The translations under genes were made by a program, and so were the position numbers. The notes below the pieces were generated by a model. The model had not been told where the DNA came from and made no database searches. It was given only the letters and a program-made list of their open reading frames with translations. From CAVUMR01 sp963742715 (GTDB lineage Bacteria; Actinomycetota; Actinomycetes; Mycobacteriales; Micromonosporaceae), in contig CAVUMR010000001.1 of assembly GCA_963742715.1 (NCBI GenBank), positions 1,364,001 through 1,428,000 of the forward strand: a DNA stretch of 64,000 bases, written 5' to 3'. Numbering within the stretch: position 1 is the first letter of the stretch; each line of letters opens with the position of its first letter. Below are positions 8,605 to 17,263 of this stretch, one piece after another.

Positions 8605-10107
8605 ATGAGCCCGACCATCAAGGCGCGATCGGTCAAGCGCGCCACCGGAGCCGCCACCACCAGCACACCCGCCACCGCACCCCCGCCGGTCAAGCGCACC
8701 GGCGCGACTCCGGCCCCGACCCGCAGGACGGCCCGGGCGTCGGGCGGCGACTTCGACGAGCGGTACTACACCGGCGTGCTGCGCGGGCTGCCGCCGAGCA
8801 GCCGGCCGCACCGGCGCGAGCGGCTGCTCACCGCCGCCGCGGCCGCCACCGCGTACGCCCTGCACGGCCTGCTGCTCACGCCGGACGGCCCGGTCGACGG
8901 GTACGTGGTGATCGAGGGCAGGACCATCGCGTCGGTCGGTACCACCAAGCCGGACGGGCTCAAGCCGATCGACACCGAGGGCGTGATCCTGCCCGGGCTG
9001 ATCGACCTGCACGGGCACCCGGAGTACAACGTGTTCGGCCCGTGGGAGCCGCCGCGGCTGTACCCGAACCGGAACGCCTGGCGCTCCAGCGACACGTACA
9101 AGGCGGTCGTCCGTACTCCCTGGGAGTCGCTGACCGCCAACCCGTCGCTGCTGCGCGTGCTCACCCGGTACGCCGAGGCCCGCGCGCTCGTCGGTGGCGT
9201 GACCGCGATCCAGGGCGCGAGCGCGAAGTACCCGCAGAAGGAGGAAGCCCTGGTCCGCAACGTGGACCTGCGGATCTTCGGCGAGCACAAGGCGCGCAGC
9301 GCGGTCGACCTGGACCGGGCCGACGACGCCGACAAGGCCAAGCTGCGGGCGAACATGGACAGCGGGGCGGTCACCGCGTTCTACATCCACCTGGCCGAGG
9401 GCCGGCCGGACAACCTGGCCGCCCGGCACGAGTTCGACGCGCTGGTCGCCAGCAACCTGCTGACCAGGGCGACCGTGATCATCCACGGCACCGCGCTGAC
9501 CCGCGACCAGTTGGGCGCGGTCGCCGACGCGGGCGCCAAGCTGGTCTGGTCCCCCCAGAGCAACCTCCGGCTGTACGGGGACACCACGGCGGTCGCGGAC
9601 GCGATCGAGCTGGGGGTGCCGATCGGGCTCGGCGCCGACTGGATGCCGAGCGGCAGCCCGAGCCTGCTGGCCGAGCTCAAGGTCGCGCGACGGGTGCTCG
9701 CCCGGCAAGGTGCGGCCGTGGACCCGCGCTTCCTGGTCGACTCCGTCACCGGTACCGCGGCCGACATCGCCGGACTGGGCGACAAGCTGGGCCGGATCGC
9801 GGCGGGTCGCCCCGCGGACCTGGTGGTCCTGGAGCGCCGGCTGACCGACGGCTACGAGAATGTGCTGGCCGCGGACCCGTCCTGGATCGACCTGGTCACG
9901 ATCGACGGCGAGCTCGTGTACGGCCGGGCCGACTGGTTCGACCGGCTCACCCCGACCGCGACCACCGAGGACCTGATCGCCTGGGGCAAGTTGATGCGGA
10001 TCGACACGATCTACTCGGCGCAGGCGGGCGAGAAGCCGCCGAGGCTGGCGGACATCCGCAGCCGGCTGATCGCCCGGTTCCCGCAGACCGGACCGATCCT
10101 CGCCTGA
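8605..10107 (+). CDS. Amidohydrolase-superfamily metal-dependent hydrolase
   Basis: 500 residues. After an Ala/Pro/Lys-rich N-terminus of about 50 residues comes a typical amidohydrolase: small beta-sandwich (YVVIEGRTIASVG), metal loop LPGLIDLHGHPE (His136, His138), VIIHGTALT (third His), and a late Asp in GLGADWMPSG, then IAAGRPADLVVLERR returning to the sandwich. The layout fits the ATZ/TRZ-like deaminase and chlorohydrolase branch acting on ring C-N bonds. The substrate is unknown. The start ATG follows the stop of the glycosylase-like gene by one base, with gggagga inside that gene's end. Pairing a base-releasing fold with a possible base deaminase invites a nucleobase-salvage or damage-clearing hypothesis. 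Confidence 0.82.
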   Translation: MSPTIKARSVKRATGAATTSTPATAPPPVKRTGATPAPTRRTARASGGDFDERYYTGVLRGLPPSSRPHRRERLLTAAAAATAYALHGLLLTPDGPVDGYVVIEGRTIASVGTTKPDGLKPIDTEGVILPGLIDLHGHPEYNVFGPWEPPRLYPNRNAWRSSDTYKAVVRTPWESLTANPSLLRVLTRYAEARALVGGVTAIQGASAKYPQKEEALVRNVDLRIFGEHKARSAVDLDRADDADKAKLRANMDSGAVTAFYIHLAEGRPDNLAARHEFDALVASNLLTRATVIIHGTALTRDQLGAVADAGAKLVWSPQSNLRLYGDTTAVADAIELGVPIGLGADWMPSGSPSLLAELKVARRVLARQGAAVDPRFLVDSVTGTAADIAGLGDKLGRIAAGRPADLVVLERRLTDGYENVLAADPSWIDLVTIDGELVYGRADWFDRLTPTATTEDLIAWGKLMRIDTIYSAQAGEKPPRLADIRSRLIARFPQTGPILA

Positions 10108-10263
10108 GGTACCGCCGAGCAGGAGTCACGGTCACCTTTCACCCGAACGTGTTACGTCCCGTTACAAAAGTCGCACAACACGTCCGTCGACAACCGGTCA
10201 CAAGTGGCTAACTTTCCGTTCTAGAAGTTCGGGTGGTCCGGGCTTCTGGGGGGAGGTACCGCT

Positions 10264-10803
10264 GTGGGTGTCGACGTGGATCAACCGAGCGCCGACGGAA
10301 CCGAACCAGCCGCGGAGGGCGACAGACCCGAGGACGTGGTGGACCCGCTGCTGTGGCGGGAAGCCCAGTACGTACTCGGAAAGCACTCGGGTGCCGACGG
10401 CAACGGCGTGTGCGTGTGCTGCCACTCCAGTTACCCGTGCAACGCGCGGCGGCTGGCTGAACGGGCCGAAGCGGCCGCCCGCAAGCCGTGGCGGATGGGG
10501 TGGACCGCCCGGCACGACCTGTACAGCACGAGCACGGTTCCACAGTGGTGCGGCCTCACGGCACCGGTACGCCGCGAGGACAGGCCGGTCGGAGGGCCGT
10601 CGGTCGGGGGGCCGGCGGTCGAGTGGTCGGTCGAGTGGTCGTCGGGCGGGCGGTCAAAGGGAGAACTGACCGCCCGACCCGCGCCACCGAGCCAGTTGGA
10701 GCCACGGACGCGCGAGTCCGGCCCACCGCGGCGCGCGCTTCTGTCGGCCAGCCGGCACCGGCGGCGGCGACCGCGGCCGTACGTGTTCAACGACATCACC
10801 TGA
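10264..10803 (+). CDS. Small actinobacterial protein with a Cys cluster
   Basis: 179 residues from GTG 10264, behind a strong ggggggagg. The conserved-looking core is WREAQYVLGKHSG followed by CVCCHSSYPC and ARRLAERAEAAARKPW, near residues 37-80. The four cysteines in ten residues look like a metal-binding knuckle. After residue 100 it becomes low-complexity Gly/Arg/Ser, so the true C-terminus may differ. No function is assigned. The upstream gap 10108-10263 is AT-richer (gttacaaaagtcg, gtcacaagtggctaac) and probably contains its promoter. Confidence 0.65.
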   Translation: MGVDVDQPSADGTEPAAEGDRPEDVVDPLLWREAQYVLGKHSGADGNGVCVCCHSSYPCNARRLAERAEAAARKPWRMGWTARHDLYSTSTVPQWCGLTAPVRREDRPVGGPSVGGPAVEWSVEWSSGGRSKGELTARPAPPSQLEPRTRESGPPRRALLSASRHRRRRPRPYVFNDIT

Positions 10804-10950
10804 TCGATCGCACCGCCCGCGGAGTCCTGCTCCGCAACTGGATCACCCACCACCGGGCGTACTCCCGGACGGAAGGGTCGCCGGCGTCTCCGCGCTCGGC
10901 GACCTCCCCGGCCAGGGCCCCGCCGGACCGCCCGTCGGTGGGTGGCGAGG

Positions 10951-11009
10951 CGGGCGAGGGTACTTCTCCGACGGTTCCCCCGCATATCGCGGAGTCGTAC
11001 CCTCGCCCG
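10951..11009. other. Long stem-loop in a 434-base intergenic region
   Basis: Arms 10951-10963 (cgggcgagggtac) and 10997-11009 pair perfectly over 13 bases. After a two-base mismatch, ctccg (10966) pairs with cggag (10990). It lies between the Cys-cluster gene and tam (gap 10804-11237). It may be the terminator of the upstream gene or an attenuator for tam. The rest of the gap shows no coding sequence I trust. Confidence 0.5.
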
Positions 11010-11237
11010 ACCCCAACGCTCCTTCCGCTGCTGTCCCACCGCTGTGCCGGTGCTGTGCCGCCTGTTCCTCGGCGGCGCCGTCGCCCGGCCGGCACCGTCC
11101 ACCCGGGTCGTGGGGAGGCCCGGCCCGGGTGGACGCCGGGACTCCTGGCGCCGGCCGACGCCCTTGGCAGGTCGTTGTCGGGAACGCGAATGTTCCGCCG
11201 CTAGGGTGGCCGGGCGAGGCGCGGAGGTGGCGGACAC

Positions 11238-12026
11238 ATGCCCAGTTGGGATCCCGGCCAGTACGAACGCTTCGGCGCCGAGCGCGCCCGGGCGTTCCAC
11301 GATCTCGTCGCACAGGTCGCCGACCTCGATCCGGCCAGCGTCGTCGACCTCGGCTGCGGCCCCGGCACGATGACGGTCACGCTCGCCGACCGGTGGCCGG
11401 ACGCCACGGTCTCCGGCGTCGACTCGTCCGCCGAGATGATCTCCGCCGCCCAACGGCTGAGCCGCCCCCGCCTCACCTTCGAGCTCGGCGATGTACAGAC
11501 CTGGCAGCCCGAACAGCCGGTCGACCTGATCGTGAGCAACGCGGTCCTGCACTGGGTCGCCGGCCACCAGGACCTGCTCCGGCGCTGGGTCGACGTACTC
11601 CGGCCGGGCGGCGCGCTGGCGTTCCAGGTACCGGCCGCCGACCATGCCGCGGTCGGTGCCGCCATCGCGTCGGTGGTGAGCCAACCGGCCTGGTCGGCCC
11701 GGCTCGGTCCGGTCACCGAACACACCGGACCACGCGGTACCAGCCCGGTCGCGTCACCAGGCGCCTATCTCGACCTGCTCGCCCGTACCGGCTGCCAGGT
11801 GAACGTGTGGGAGACGACGTACCAGCACCTGCTGCCGGGCGACGATCCGGTGTACGAATGGTTCGCCGGTACCGGCCTGCGGCCCTATCTCGACGCGTTG
11901 CCCGAGGAGGAGCGGCCGGCGTTCCGCACTGACATGGCGGCCGCGCTGCGGGAGTCGTACCCGCGCCAGCCGTACGGCACCGTGCTCCCGTTCCACCGGA
12001 TCTTCGCGGTGGCCCGCCGGCCGTAG
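11238..12026 (+). CDS. tam: Trans-aconitate 2-methyltransferase
   Basis: 262 residues beginning MPSWDPGQYERFGAERARAF, a characteristic Tam N-terminus. The SAM-binding fold shows VVDLGCGPGTMT (motif I), SGVDSSAEMI (motif II) and DLIVSNAVLHWV (motif IV). Length agrees with Tam, which methylates the spontaneously formed aconitase inhibitor trans-aconitate in the cytoplasm using S-adenosylmethionine. ATG 11238 has ggagg about ten bases upstream. It is monocistronic. Assignment to Tam rather than a sister class I methyltransferase is by overall resemblance. Confidence 0.88.
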   Translation: MPSWDPGQYERFGAERARAFHDLVAQVADLDPASVVDLGCGPGTMTVTLADRWPDATVSGVDSSAEMISAAQRLSRPRLTFELGDVQTWQPEQPVDLIVSNAVLHWVAGHQDLLRRWVDVLRPGGALAFQVPAADHAAVGAAIASVVSQPAWSARLGPVTEHTGPRGTSPVASPGAYLDLLARTGCQVNVWETTYQHLLPGDDPVYEWFAGTGLRPYLDALPEEERPAFRTDMAAALRESYPRQPYGTVLPFHRIFAVARRP

Positions 12027-12138
12027 GTGTGCCGGCGCTGAGCCCCGGCGCACCGGCGGGAGCGGTGGCGCGCCGGGGAGAATGTGCCGGAAGTACGGTC
12101 GCCCAGGCCGTCCGTCGGACCGGAGGACGGCAGCGTCG

Positions 12139-12825
12139 ATGCAGGTAGGCGAGGACATCCAGAGACCGGACCCGGCCCGGCGGCGCCGGGCCATCGGCAT
12201 CGGTACCGCCGCGATCGTGGCGTTTCTCGTACTCACCGGGCTGGTGGCCGTTCGGTTCCGGCCGGTGCGGTCGGTCGACTCGACGGTCAGCGAGTCCGCC
12301 CGCCGGTTCGCGCTCGACCACGCCGGCTGGCGGACCTTCATGTCCGTGGTGACACACAGCGCCGACGCCCGGCTGCTGATCCCGCTCGGCCTTCTCGCTG
12401 TCGCGCTGCTGCTCTGGCGCCGGCAATCAACCAGCGTCGCGTTCCTGCTGATCACCGCCACGGCCGCCACTGCCCTCCGGCACGCCACGCTCGCACTGGT
12501 GGCCCGGCCGCGCCCGGCCGACCGGCTCACCCCGTCGACCGGTTGGGCGTACCCGTCGGGTCACACCACCTCGGCCACCATCGCCGCGGGCATCGTGATC
12601 ATGTTGGCACTGAGCGTGCTGGCCACAAGGCGGGCGCGGACTGGACTGGTGGCCGCGGCCGCGACCTGGGCGGTACTCGTCGGGATCAGCCGGGTGGCGC
12701 TGGTGGCGCACTGGCCCACCGACGTGATCGGCGGCTGGCTGCTCGCGACCGCGGTGACCGCCGCGATGAGCCTCAGCCCGCTGCGGCCGCGATCCAGCCC
12801 GTCGGTCGAGGTGCCGCAAGGCTGA
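12139..12825 (+). CDS. PAP2-family membrane phosphatase
   Basis: 228 residues from ATG 12139 (ggagg about 13 bases upstream; an in-frame ATG at 12082 is less likely). Several transmembrane helices surround the three phosphatase motifs: ARPRPADRLTP, YPSGHTTSAT with the general-acid His, and SRVALVAHWPTDVIGG with the nucleophile His and its Asp. Motif 1 lacks the usual leading Lys (RPRPADR instead of KxxxxxxRP). Family members dephosphorylate undecaprenyl pyrophosphate or phosphatidic-acid-type lipids at the membrane. No partner gene is adjacent to narrow the substrate. Confidence 0.88.
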   Translation: MQVGEDIQRPDPARRRRAIGIGTAAIVAFLVLTGLVAVRFRPVRSVDSTVSESARRFALDHAGWRTFMSVVTHSADARLLIPLGLLAVALLLWRRQSTSVAFLLITATAATALRHATLALVARPRPADRLTPSTGWAYPSGHTTSATIAAGIVIMLALSVLATRRARTGLVAAAATWAVLVGISRVALVAHWPTDVIGGWLLATAVTAAMSLSPLRPRSSPSVEVPQG

Positions 12826-12928
12826 GCGACCCGCCGATTGCCCGGCCCCCCGATTGCCGGCCGATCGCGGGAAGTCTCCGGCCGCCCGCCGGGTTTAGCG
12901 TGACGCCACCAGCCATGAGGGAGCGGGC

Positions 12929-13561
12929 GTGACGGAGACAACCAGCGGGGAGCACGGCGTACGACTCTCCCCCACCAACCGGGTCGAAGCGTTCAGCGAC
13001 GGCGTGATGGCCATCGCGATCACACTGCTGATCCTGGAGATCGACGTACCGCGGGGCGAGCACCTGCTCGACCAGCTGCTGCACGAGTGGCCGTCGTACC
13101 TGGCCTACCTCGCGTCGTTCTTCACCATCGGCATCATCTGGCTCAACCACCACGCGTTCTTCAACCGGCTGCGGCACATCGACCACCAGCTCCAGTGGTG
13201 GAACCTGATGCTCCTGCTGTCCGTTTCGTTCCTGCCGTTCCCGACCGCGGTACTGGCCGACTATGTCGAGGAGGGCGGCAACAACGCGCGGATAGCGGCG
13301 GCGTTCTACGGCCTGGTCGGCGTGCTGATGACGATCCCGTGGGTGTTCATGTGGCGCCGGCTGGCGCGCCGGCCGGAGCTGTTCGAGCCGGGCTTCGACG
13401 CCCGGTTCGCCCGGTCCGAGGGCTCCCGTGCCTGGGTGGGCGTGCTGGTGTACGCCATCTGCATCGCCGTCGGCATGCTCAGCCCGATCGCGGCGCTGGT
13501 GTTGTTCCTGGCCGTGGCCCTGTTCTACGCGGTGACCAGCCAGGGTTGGCGCCCCGGCTGA
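12929..13561 (+). CDS. TMEM175-family potassium channel (DUF1211)
   Basis: 210 residues with six probable helices. The first helix carries the signature FSDGVMAIAITLLIL, equivalent to the FSDxxxAIAxT motif that forms the selectivity region of TMEM175 channels. Bacterial members have one such six-helix unit and assemble as tetramers. GTG 12929 follows gagggagcg. It is followed at once by the three 63-bp hairpin repeats. Confidence 0.9.
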   Translation: MTETTSGEHGVRLSPTNRVEAFSDGVMAIAITLLILEIDVPRGEHLLDQLLHEWPSYLAYLASFFTIGIIWLNHHAFFNRLRHIDHQLQWWNLMLLLSVSFLPFPTAVLADYVEEGGNNARIAAAFYGLVGVLMTIPWVFMWRRLARRPELFEPGFDARFARSEGSRAWVGVLVYAICIAVGMLSPIAALVLFLAVALFYAVTSQGWRPG

Positions 13562-13567
13562 ACCCGT

Positions 13568-13750
13568 GCGCACGGCTCGTCCCTGCCAGCTGCCTGACGG
13601 CAGCCCGCAGGGACCGCCAATAGAACCCCCGCGCACGGCTCGTCCCTGCCAGCTGCCTGACGGCAGCCCGCAGGGACCGCCAATAGAACCCCCGCGCACG
13701 GCTCGTCCCTGCCAGCTGCCTACGGCAGCCCGCAGGGACCGCCATTGGAC
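13568..13750. repeat. Three tandem 63-bp repeats, each a strong hairpin
   Basis: Units start at 13568, 13631 and 13694. The first two are nearly identical; the third has lost one base (cctacgg instead of cctgacgg) and diverges at its end. Each folds into an 8-bp stem (gtccctgc with gcagggac), a two-by-two internal loop, a 6-bp stem (gctgcc with ggcagc) and a tgac loop. The block separates the TMEM175 gene from larB and can act as a stacked terminator. The larB frame stays open through it, giving a repeated peptide RTARPCQLPDGSPQGPP, which I regard as fortuitous. Confidence 0.85.
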
Positions 13751-13805
13751 CTGCCCGGTCGGCCCCCGCCGGCTGCTCGTGCGGTGGCGACCTAGGCTTG
13801 CGATC

Positions 13806-14720
13806 GTGGATCGTACCGAGGCACGGGTCCTCCTCGACGCCGTCGCGGCCGGCACGGTCGACCCGGCCAGCGCCCTGGAGCGGCTGACCGTCGGGGTGCT
13901 GGGCGACGGCGACGGGTACACCGATCTCGGCTTCGCCCGGGTCGACACCCATCGTGCCCTGCGTACCGGTGATCCCGAGGTCGTGTACGCGGCCGGCAAG
14001 ACGACCGAGCAGGTCATCGCGATCGTGCGCCACCTGCGCGAAGCCCACCCGGACCGGCCCGCGCTGGTGACCCGGGCCGGCGACGGGACGAGCAGTGCGC
14101 TGGTGGCCGAGCCGGGCATCGGGCCGGTGACCGCGGACCCGATCGCGCGATGCGTCGCGGCCGGCCCGCTGCCGACGCCGAGCGGTCACGTCACGGTGCT
14201 GTGCGCGGGTACCTCCGACCTCCCGGTCGCGGCCGAGGTCGCGTTCACCGCGCGGGTGTTCGGTGCCGCCGTCGAGCAGATCACCGACGTCGGGGTCGCC
14301 GGCATCCACCGGTTGCTCGCCGCCCGGCCGGCACTCGACCGGGCCGACTGCGTCGTGGTCGTCGCCGGCATGGACGGCGCGCTGCCGAGTGCGGTCGGTG
14401 GACTGGTGGGGGTACCGCTCGTCGCGGTGCCCACGAGCGTCGGTTACGGCGCCAGTTTCGGCGGGCTCGCGGCCCTGTTGACCATGTTGAACGCCTGTGC
14501 GCCCGGCATCTCGGTGGTGAACATCGACAACGGGTTCGGCGCCGGTGTGTTCGCCGCCCGGGTGGCCCGCCGCACGACCGCACCCGCCGCACCCGCCGCA
14601 CCCGCCGCGCCACCGGCCACAGCGCCCCCGGCCACCGCACCACCAGCCGCCGCGCCACCGGGCACAGCGCCCCCGCCGCCCGCCACCGCGCCCTCGGCCG
14701 ATCCGGTGGTCACGCCGTGA
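13806..14720 (+). CDS. larB: LarB, nickel-pincer cofactor biosynthesis carboxylase/hydrolase
   Basis: 304 residues from GTG 13806, which begins the recognisable family sequence (DRTEARVLLDAVAAGTVDP). LarB resembles PurE: note the Gly-rich stretches ALVTRAGDGTSS, VLCAGTSDLPVAAEVAF and VPTSVGYGASFGG. The family carboxylates nicotinic acid adenine dinucleotide and hydrolyses its phosphoanhydride, the first step toward the nickel-pincer nucleotide used by lactate racemase-type enzymes. The last ~45 residues are an added Ala/Pro tail (repeated PATAPP), which is unusual. It overlaps larC by four bases (GTGA). Confidence 0.9.
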   Translation: MDRTEARVLLDAVAAGTVDPASALERLTVGVLGDGDGYTDLGFARVDTHRALRTGDPEVVYAAGKTTEQVIAIVRHLREAHPDRPALVTRAGDGTSSALVAEPGIGPVTADPIARCVAAGPLPTPSGHVTVLCAGTSDLPVAAEVAFTARVFGAAVEQITDVGVAGIHRLLAARPALDRADCVVVVAGMDGALPSAVGGLVGVPLVAVPTSVGYGASFGGLAALLTMLNACAPGISVVNIDNGFGAGVFAARVARRTTAPAAPAAPAAPPATAPPATAPPAAAPPGTAPPPPATAPSADPVVTP

Positions 14721-15982
14721 TCGGCTGGCTCGACTGCGCGGCCGGTGCCAGCGGCGACATGTTCCTCGGCGCGCTGGTCGACGCGGGCGTACCGCTGGCG
14801 GAGCTGCAGTCCTCGATCGACCTGCTGCCGGTCGAACCGGTGCGGCTGACCGCCGAGCGGGTGACCCGGCACGGACTGGTCGCCACCAAGGTGGACGTGG
14901 TGGCGCCGCCGAGCCGGCACAGTCGCCGTTGGCGGGACATCCGGGAGCTGCTCGACAGGTCCGGCCTGCCCGCGGAGGTCAAAACCACCGCGACGGAGGC
15001 GTTCGAGCGGCTCGCGGCGGCCGAAGGCCGGGCCCACGGCACCGGGCCGGACGAGGTGCACTTCCACGAGGTGGGCGCGTTGGACGCGCTGGCCGACATC
15101 GTCGGTACCTGCGCCGGCTTCGGCTGGTTGCGGCACCGGCACGACCTGCGCACCGTCGTCGCCAGCCCGGTCGCCGTCGGCGGTGGCCGCACCCGCGGCG
15201 CGCACGGCGCGATTCCGATACCCGCGCCAGCGGTACTGGCCATCCTGTCCGCGGCCGACGCGCCACTGACCGGAGCGGACCTGCCGTACGAGGCGTGTAC
15301 CCCGACCGGTGCCGCGCTGATCGCCACGCACGTCACGCAGTACGGCTCGCTCCCGCCGGTACGGGTCCGTACCGTCGGCACCGGCGCCGGTGGCCGCGAC
15401 CCGGACGAGGCGGCGAACGTACTGCGCCTCGTACTCGGCGAGCCCGTCCCGGCCGCGACCGCGACTCCGACCACCGCGACTCCGACCACCGCGGCCGGCA
15501 CCGAGTCAGCCGTGGTACTCGAATGCAATATCGATGATCTCGACCTGCGACTATGGCCGAACGCGCTGGCCGCGATCCTCGCCGCCGGCGCCTCGGACGC
15601 CTGGCTGGTACCGATCCTGATGAAGAAGGGCCGCAGCGCGCACACCCTGCACGTGCTGTGCCGGCCCGACCTGCTCGATCCGGTACAGAGCGCGATCTTC
15701 ACGCACACCAGTACCATCGGGCTGCGAGCGTCCACTGTGGACAAGTACGCGCTGGACCGGACGTTCTCCACGGTCGAGGTGGACGGCCGGCAGCTCCGGA
15801 TCAAGATCGCGCGGTACGCCGGCGAGGTCGCAAATGTCTCGGTCGAGTACGAAGATGTGATGGCCACGGCCGAGGCACTCGGCGTACCGGCGAAGATTGT
15901 CCTCGCCCGGGCCGAGGCGGCCGCGCAGAGCGCCTATCCGTACGGCCGGACGCCCCCACGATCGGAGGAGCACCCCCGGTGA
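14717..15982 (+). CDS. larC: LarC, nickel insertion enzyme of pincer cofactor synthesis
   Basis: 421 residues from GTG 14717, opening IGWLDCAAGASGDMFLGAL, the LarC hallmark. Other family segments are VHFHEVGALDALADIVG and CTPTGAALIATHV, and the C-terminal ferredoxin-like part has ECNIDDLDLRLWP. LarC is a CTP-dependent cyclometallase that places nickel in the organic cofactor. In some bacteria it is made by frameshifting between two reading frames; here it is one continuous frame, with a repetitive ATPTTATPTTAAG linker near residues 245-260. It overlaps both neighbours by four bases (GTGA at each end), so larB, larC and the transporter are one transcript. Confidence 0.92.
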   Translation: MIGWLDCAAGASGDMFLGALVDAGVPLAELQSSIDLLPVEPVRLTAERVTRHGLVATKVDVVAPPSRHSRRWRDIRELLDRSGLPAEVKTTATEAFERLAAAEGRAHGTGPDEVHFHEVGALDALADIVGTCAGFGWLRHRHDLRTVVASPVAVGGGRTRGAHGAIPIPAPAVLAILSAADAPLTGADLPYEACTPTGAALIATHVTQYGSLPPVRVRTVGTGAGGRDPDEAANVLRLVLGEPVPAATATPTTATPTTAAGTESAVVLECNIDDLDLRLWPNALAAILAAGASDAWLVPILMKKGRSAHTLHVLCRPDLLDPVQSAIFTHTSTIGLRASTVDKYALDRTFSTVEVDGRQLRIKIARYAGEVANVSVEYEDVMATAEALGVPAKIVLARAEAAAQSAYPYGRTPPRSEEHPR

Positions 15983-16575
15983 ACACCGCCGCACTCGTCG
16001 CCTCACTACTGGTCATCCTGGCCGTGGAGCTGCCGGACAAGACCCTGATGGCCACCCTGGTCCTGTCCAGCCGGTACCGGCACTGGCCGGTGCTGGTCGG
16101 GGTGAGCGCCGCGTTCCTGGTGCAGTGCGTGATCGCGGTGAGCGCGGGTGGGCTGATCACCCTGCTGCCCACCCCGGTGGTGCTCGGCGTGGTCACGCTG
16201 CTGTTCGCCGTCGGTGCCGCGCTGTTGTTCCGGGAGAGCTTCGGTCAGGACGACGAGAGCCCGGCCGACGCGGCCAGCGCGCCGGCCGCGCGCAGCTTCT
16301 TCCGCATCGCGCTGACCTGCTTCGGGGTGCTGTTCGCGGCCGAGTGGGGCGACGCCTCGCAGCTCGCCACGGTCGCCCTGGTCGCCCGGTACAACGCGCC
16401 GATCGAGGTGTTCATCGGCTCGTTCGTGGCGCTGGTGGGGGTCGCGGCGATCGCCGTGGTGCTCGGCCGGATCGTGCTGAAGTACATCCCGCTGAAGTGG
16501 GTCCAGCGCGGCGCCGCGGTGATGTTCACCGTCTTCACGTTGATCTCGCTGTACGGGCTGATCAGGAGCCTGTAG
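15979..16575 (+). CDS. GDT1/TMEM165 (UPF0016) cation transporter
   Basis: 198 residues made of two similar three-helix halves. Each half carries the family signature: AVELPDKTLMATL near residue 16 and FAAEWGDASQLATV near residue 115, where acidic residues bind the cation. Family members move Mn2+ or Ca2+ in exchange for protons. The GTG start overlaps the larC stop by four bases, an unusual association that suggests metal supply or metal balance for the Lar pathway. It ends 25 bases from the convergent PAS gene. Confidence 0.9.
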   Translation: MNTAALVASLLVILAVELPDKTLMATLVLSSRYRHWPVLVGVSAAFLVQCVIAVSAGGLITLLPTPVVLGVVTLLFAVGAALLFRESFGQDDESPADAASAPAARSFFRIALTCFGVLFAAEWGDASQLATVALVARYNAPIEVFIGSFVALVGVAAIAVVLGRIVLKYIPLKWVQRGAAVMFTVFTLISLYGLIRSL

Positions 16576-16600
16576 GCACCCCGGCCGCTCGCGGGCGGGC

Positions 16601-17263
16601 TCAGATCAGCTTGAAGAACGTCATCGAGCCGACCGGCGGGTAGGTGTCGCGCAACGGCGTGGTGACCGCGTCGACCGTGCGTACCTTGTCGCCGACCCGC
16701 ACCCGCATCAGGCCACGGGCCAGGCCGTTGGTCGCCAACGCGAGCAGCGGCGGAATGCGCTCCAGCTCCCAGTCGACCAGCCGTACCCCGGCGGCGGTGA
16801 AGTCCACCAGGTGCAGGACGCCGTCGAGCAGCCCCCGACCGACGATTTCGCGCGGATGCGGCAGCCCCAGCATCAGCCGGCAGGACGACGACACGGCGAC
16901 GATCGCGCCGGTCACATCGAGCACCAGGCAGGGTTCCAGCGCTTCCGGGACGACCCGCGCCCACATGGCGAGCGAGCCGGTCAGCGCGCCGGGTCGGGCG
17001 GCTCCGGTGTCGTCCGGATCGCCCTGGGCGTCTCCGCCGTGACCGCCGTCGGTGTCGACCGGCGCGCCGTCGTCACCGGAGGCGCCGTCGTACCAGTCCG
17101 GTCCGCCGTTGTGCTCGAATCCGCCGGTGTACCCGCCGGGAGAAACCGGCTGCGCGGCCCGCGCGGTCGCGTCCGGTCTGGCCGCGGCAGGTGGCGTGAA
17201 CAGGAGTTCCAGTGGCTCGCGGCCGGATGGTTCGTCGGAGAGGGTGAGCTCGACGTGCGGCAC
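16601..17263 (-). CDS. PAS-domain protein
   Basis: 220 residues from GTG 17263, with aggagg seven bases upstream. Residues 1-95 are Gly/Asp-rich and probably unstructured. Residues ~100-215 look like a PAS fold: EPCLVLDVTGAIVAVSSSCR, a GRGLLDGV loop, LVDFTAAGV and a last strand MTFFKLI. No kinase, cyclase or HTH domain follows, so it is a stand-alone sensor or protein-interaction module. The ligand is not readable. Confidence 0.75.
   Translation of the reverse strand: MPHVELTLSDEPSGREPLELLFTPPAAARPDATARAAQPVSPGGYTGGFEHNGGPDWYDGASGDDGAPVDTDGGHGGDAQGDPDDTGAARPGALTGSLAMWARVVPEALEPCLVLDVTGAIVAVSSSCRLMLGLPHPREIVGRGLLDGVLHLVDFTAAGVRLVDWELERIPPLLALATNGLARGLMRVRVGDKVRTVDAVTTPLRDTYPPVGSMTFFKLI

Noticed and set aside
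13566..13805. N-terminal extension of LarB through the 63-bp repeats
   Set aside because: The encoded peptide is repetitive and the repeats form strong hairpins; the conserved family start is at 13806.
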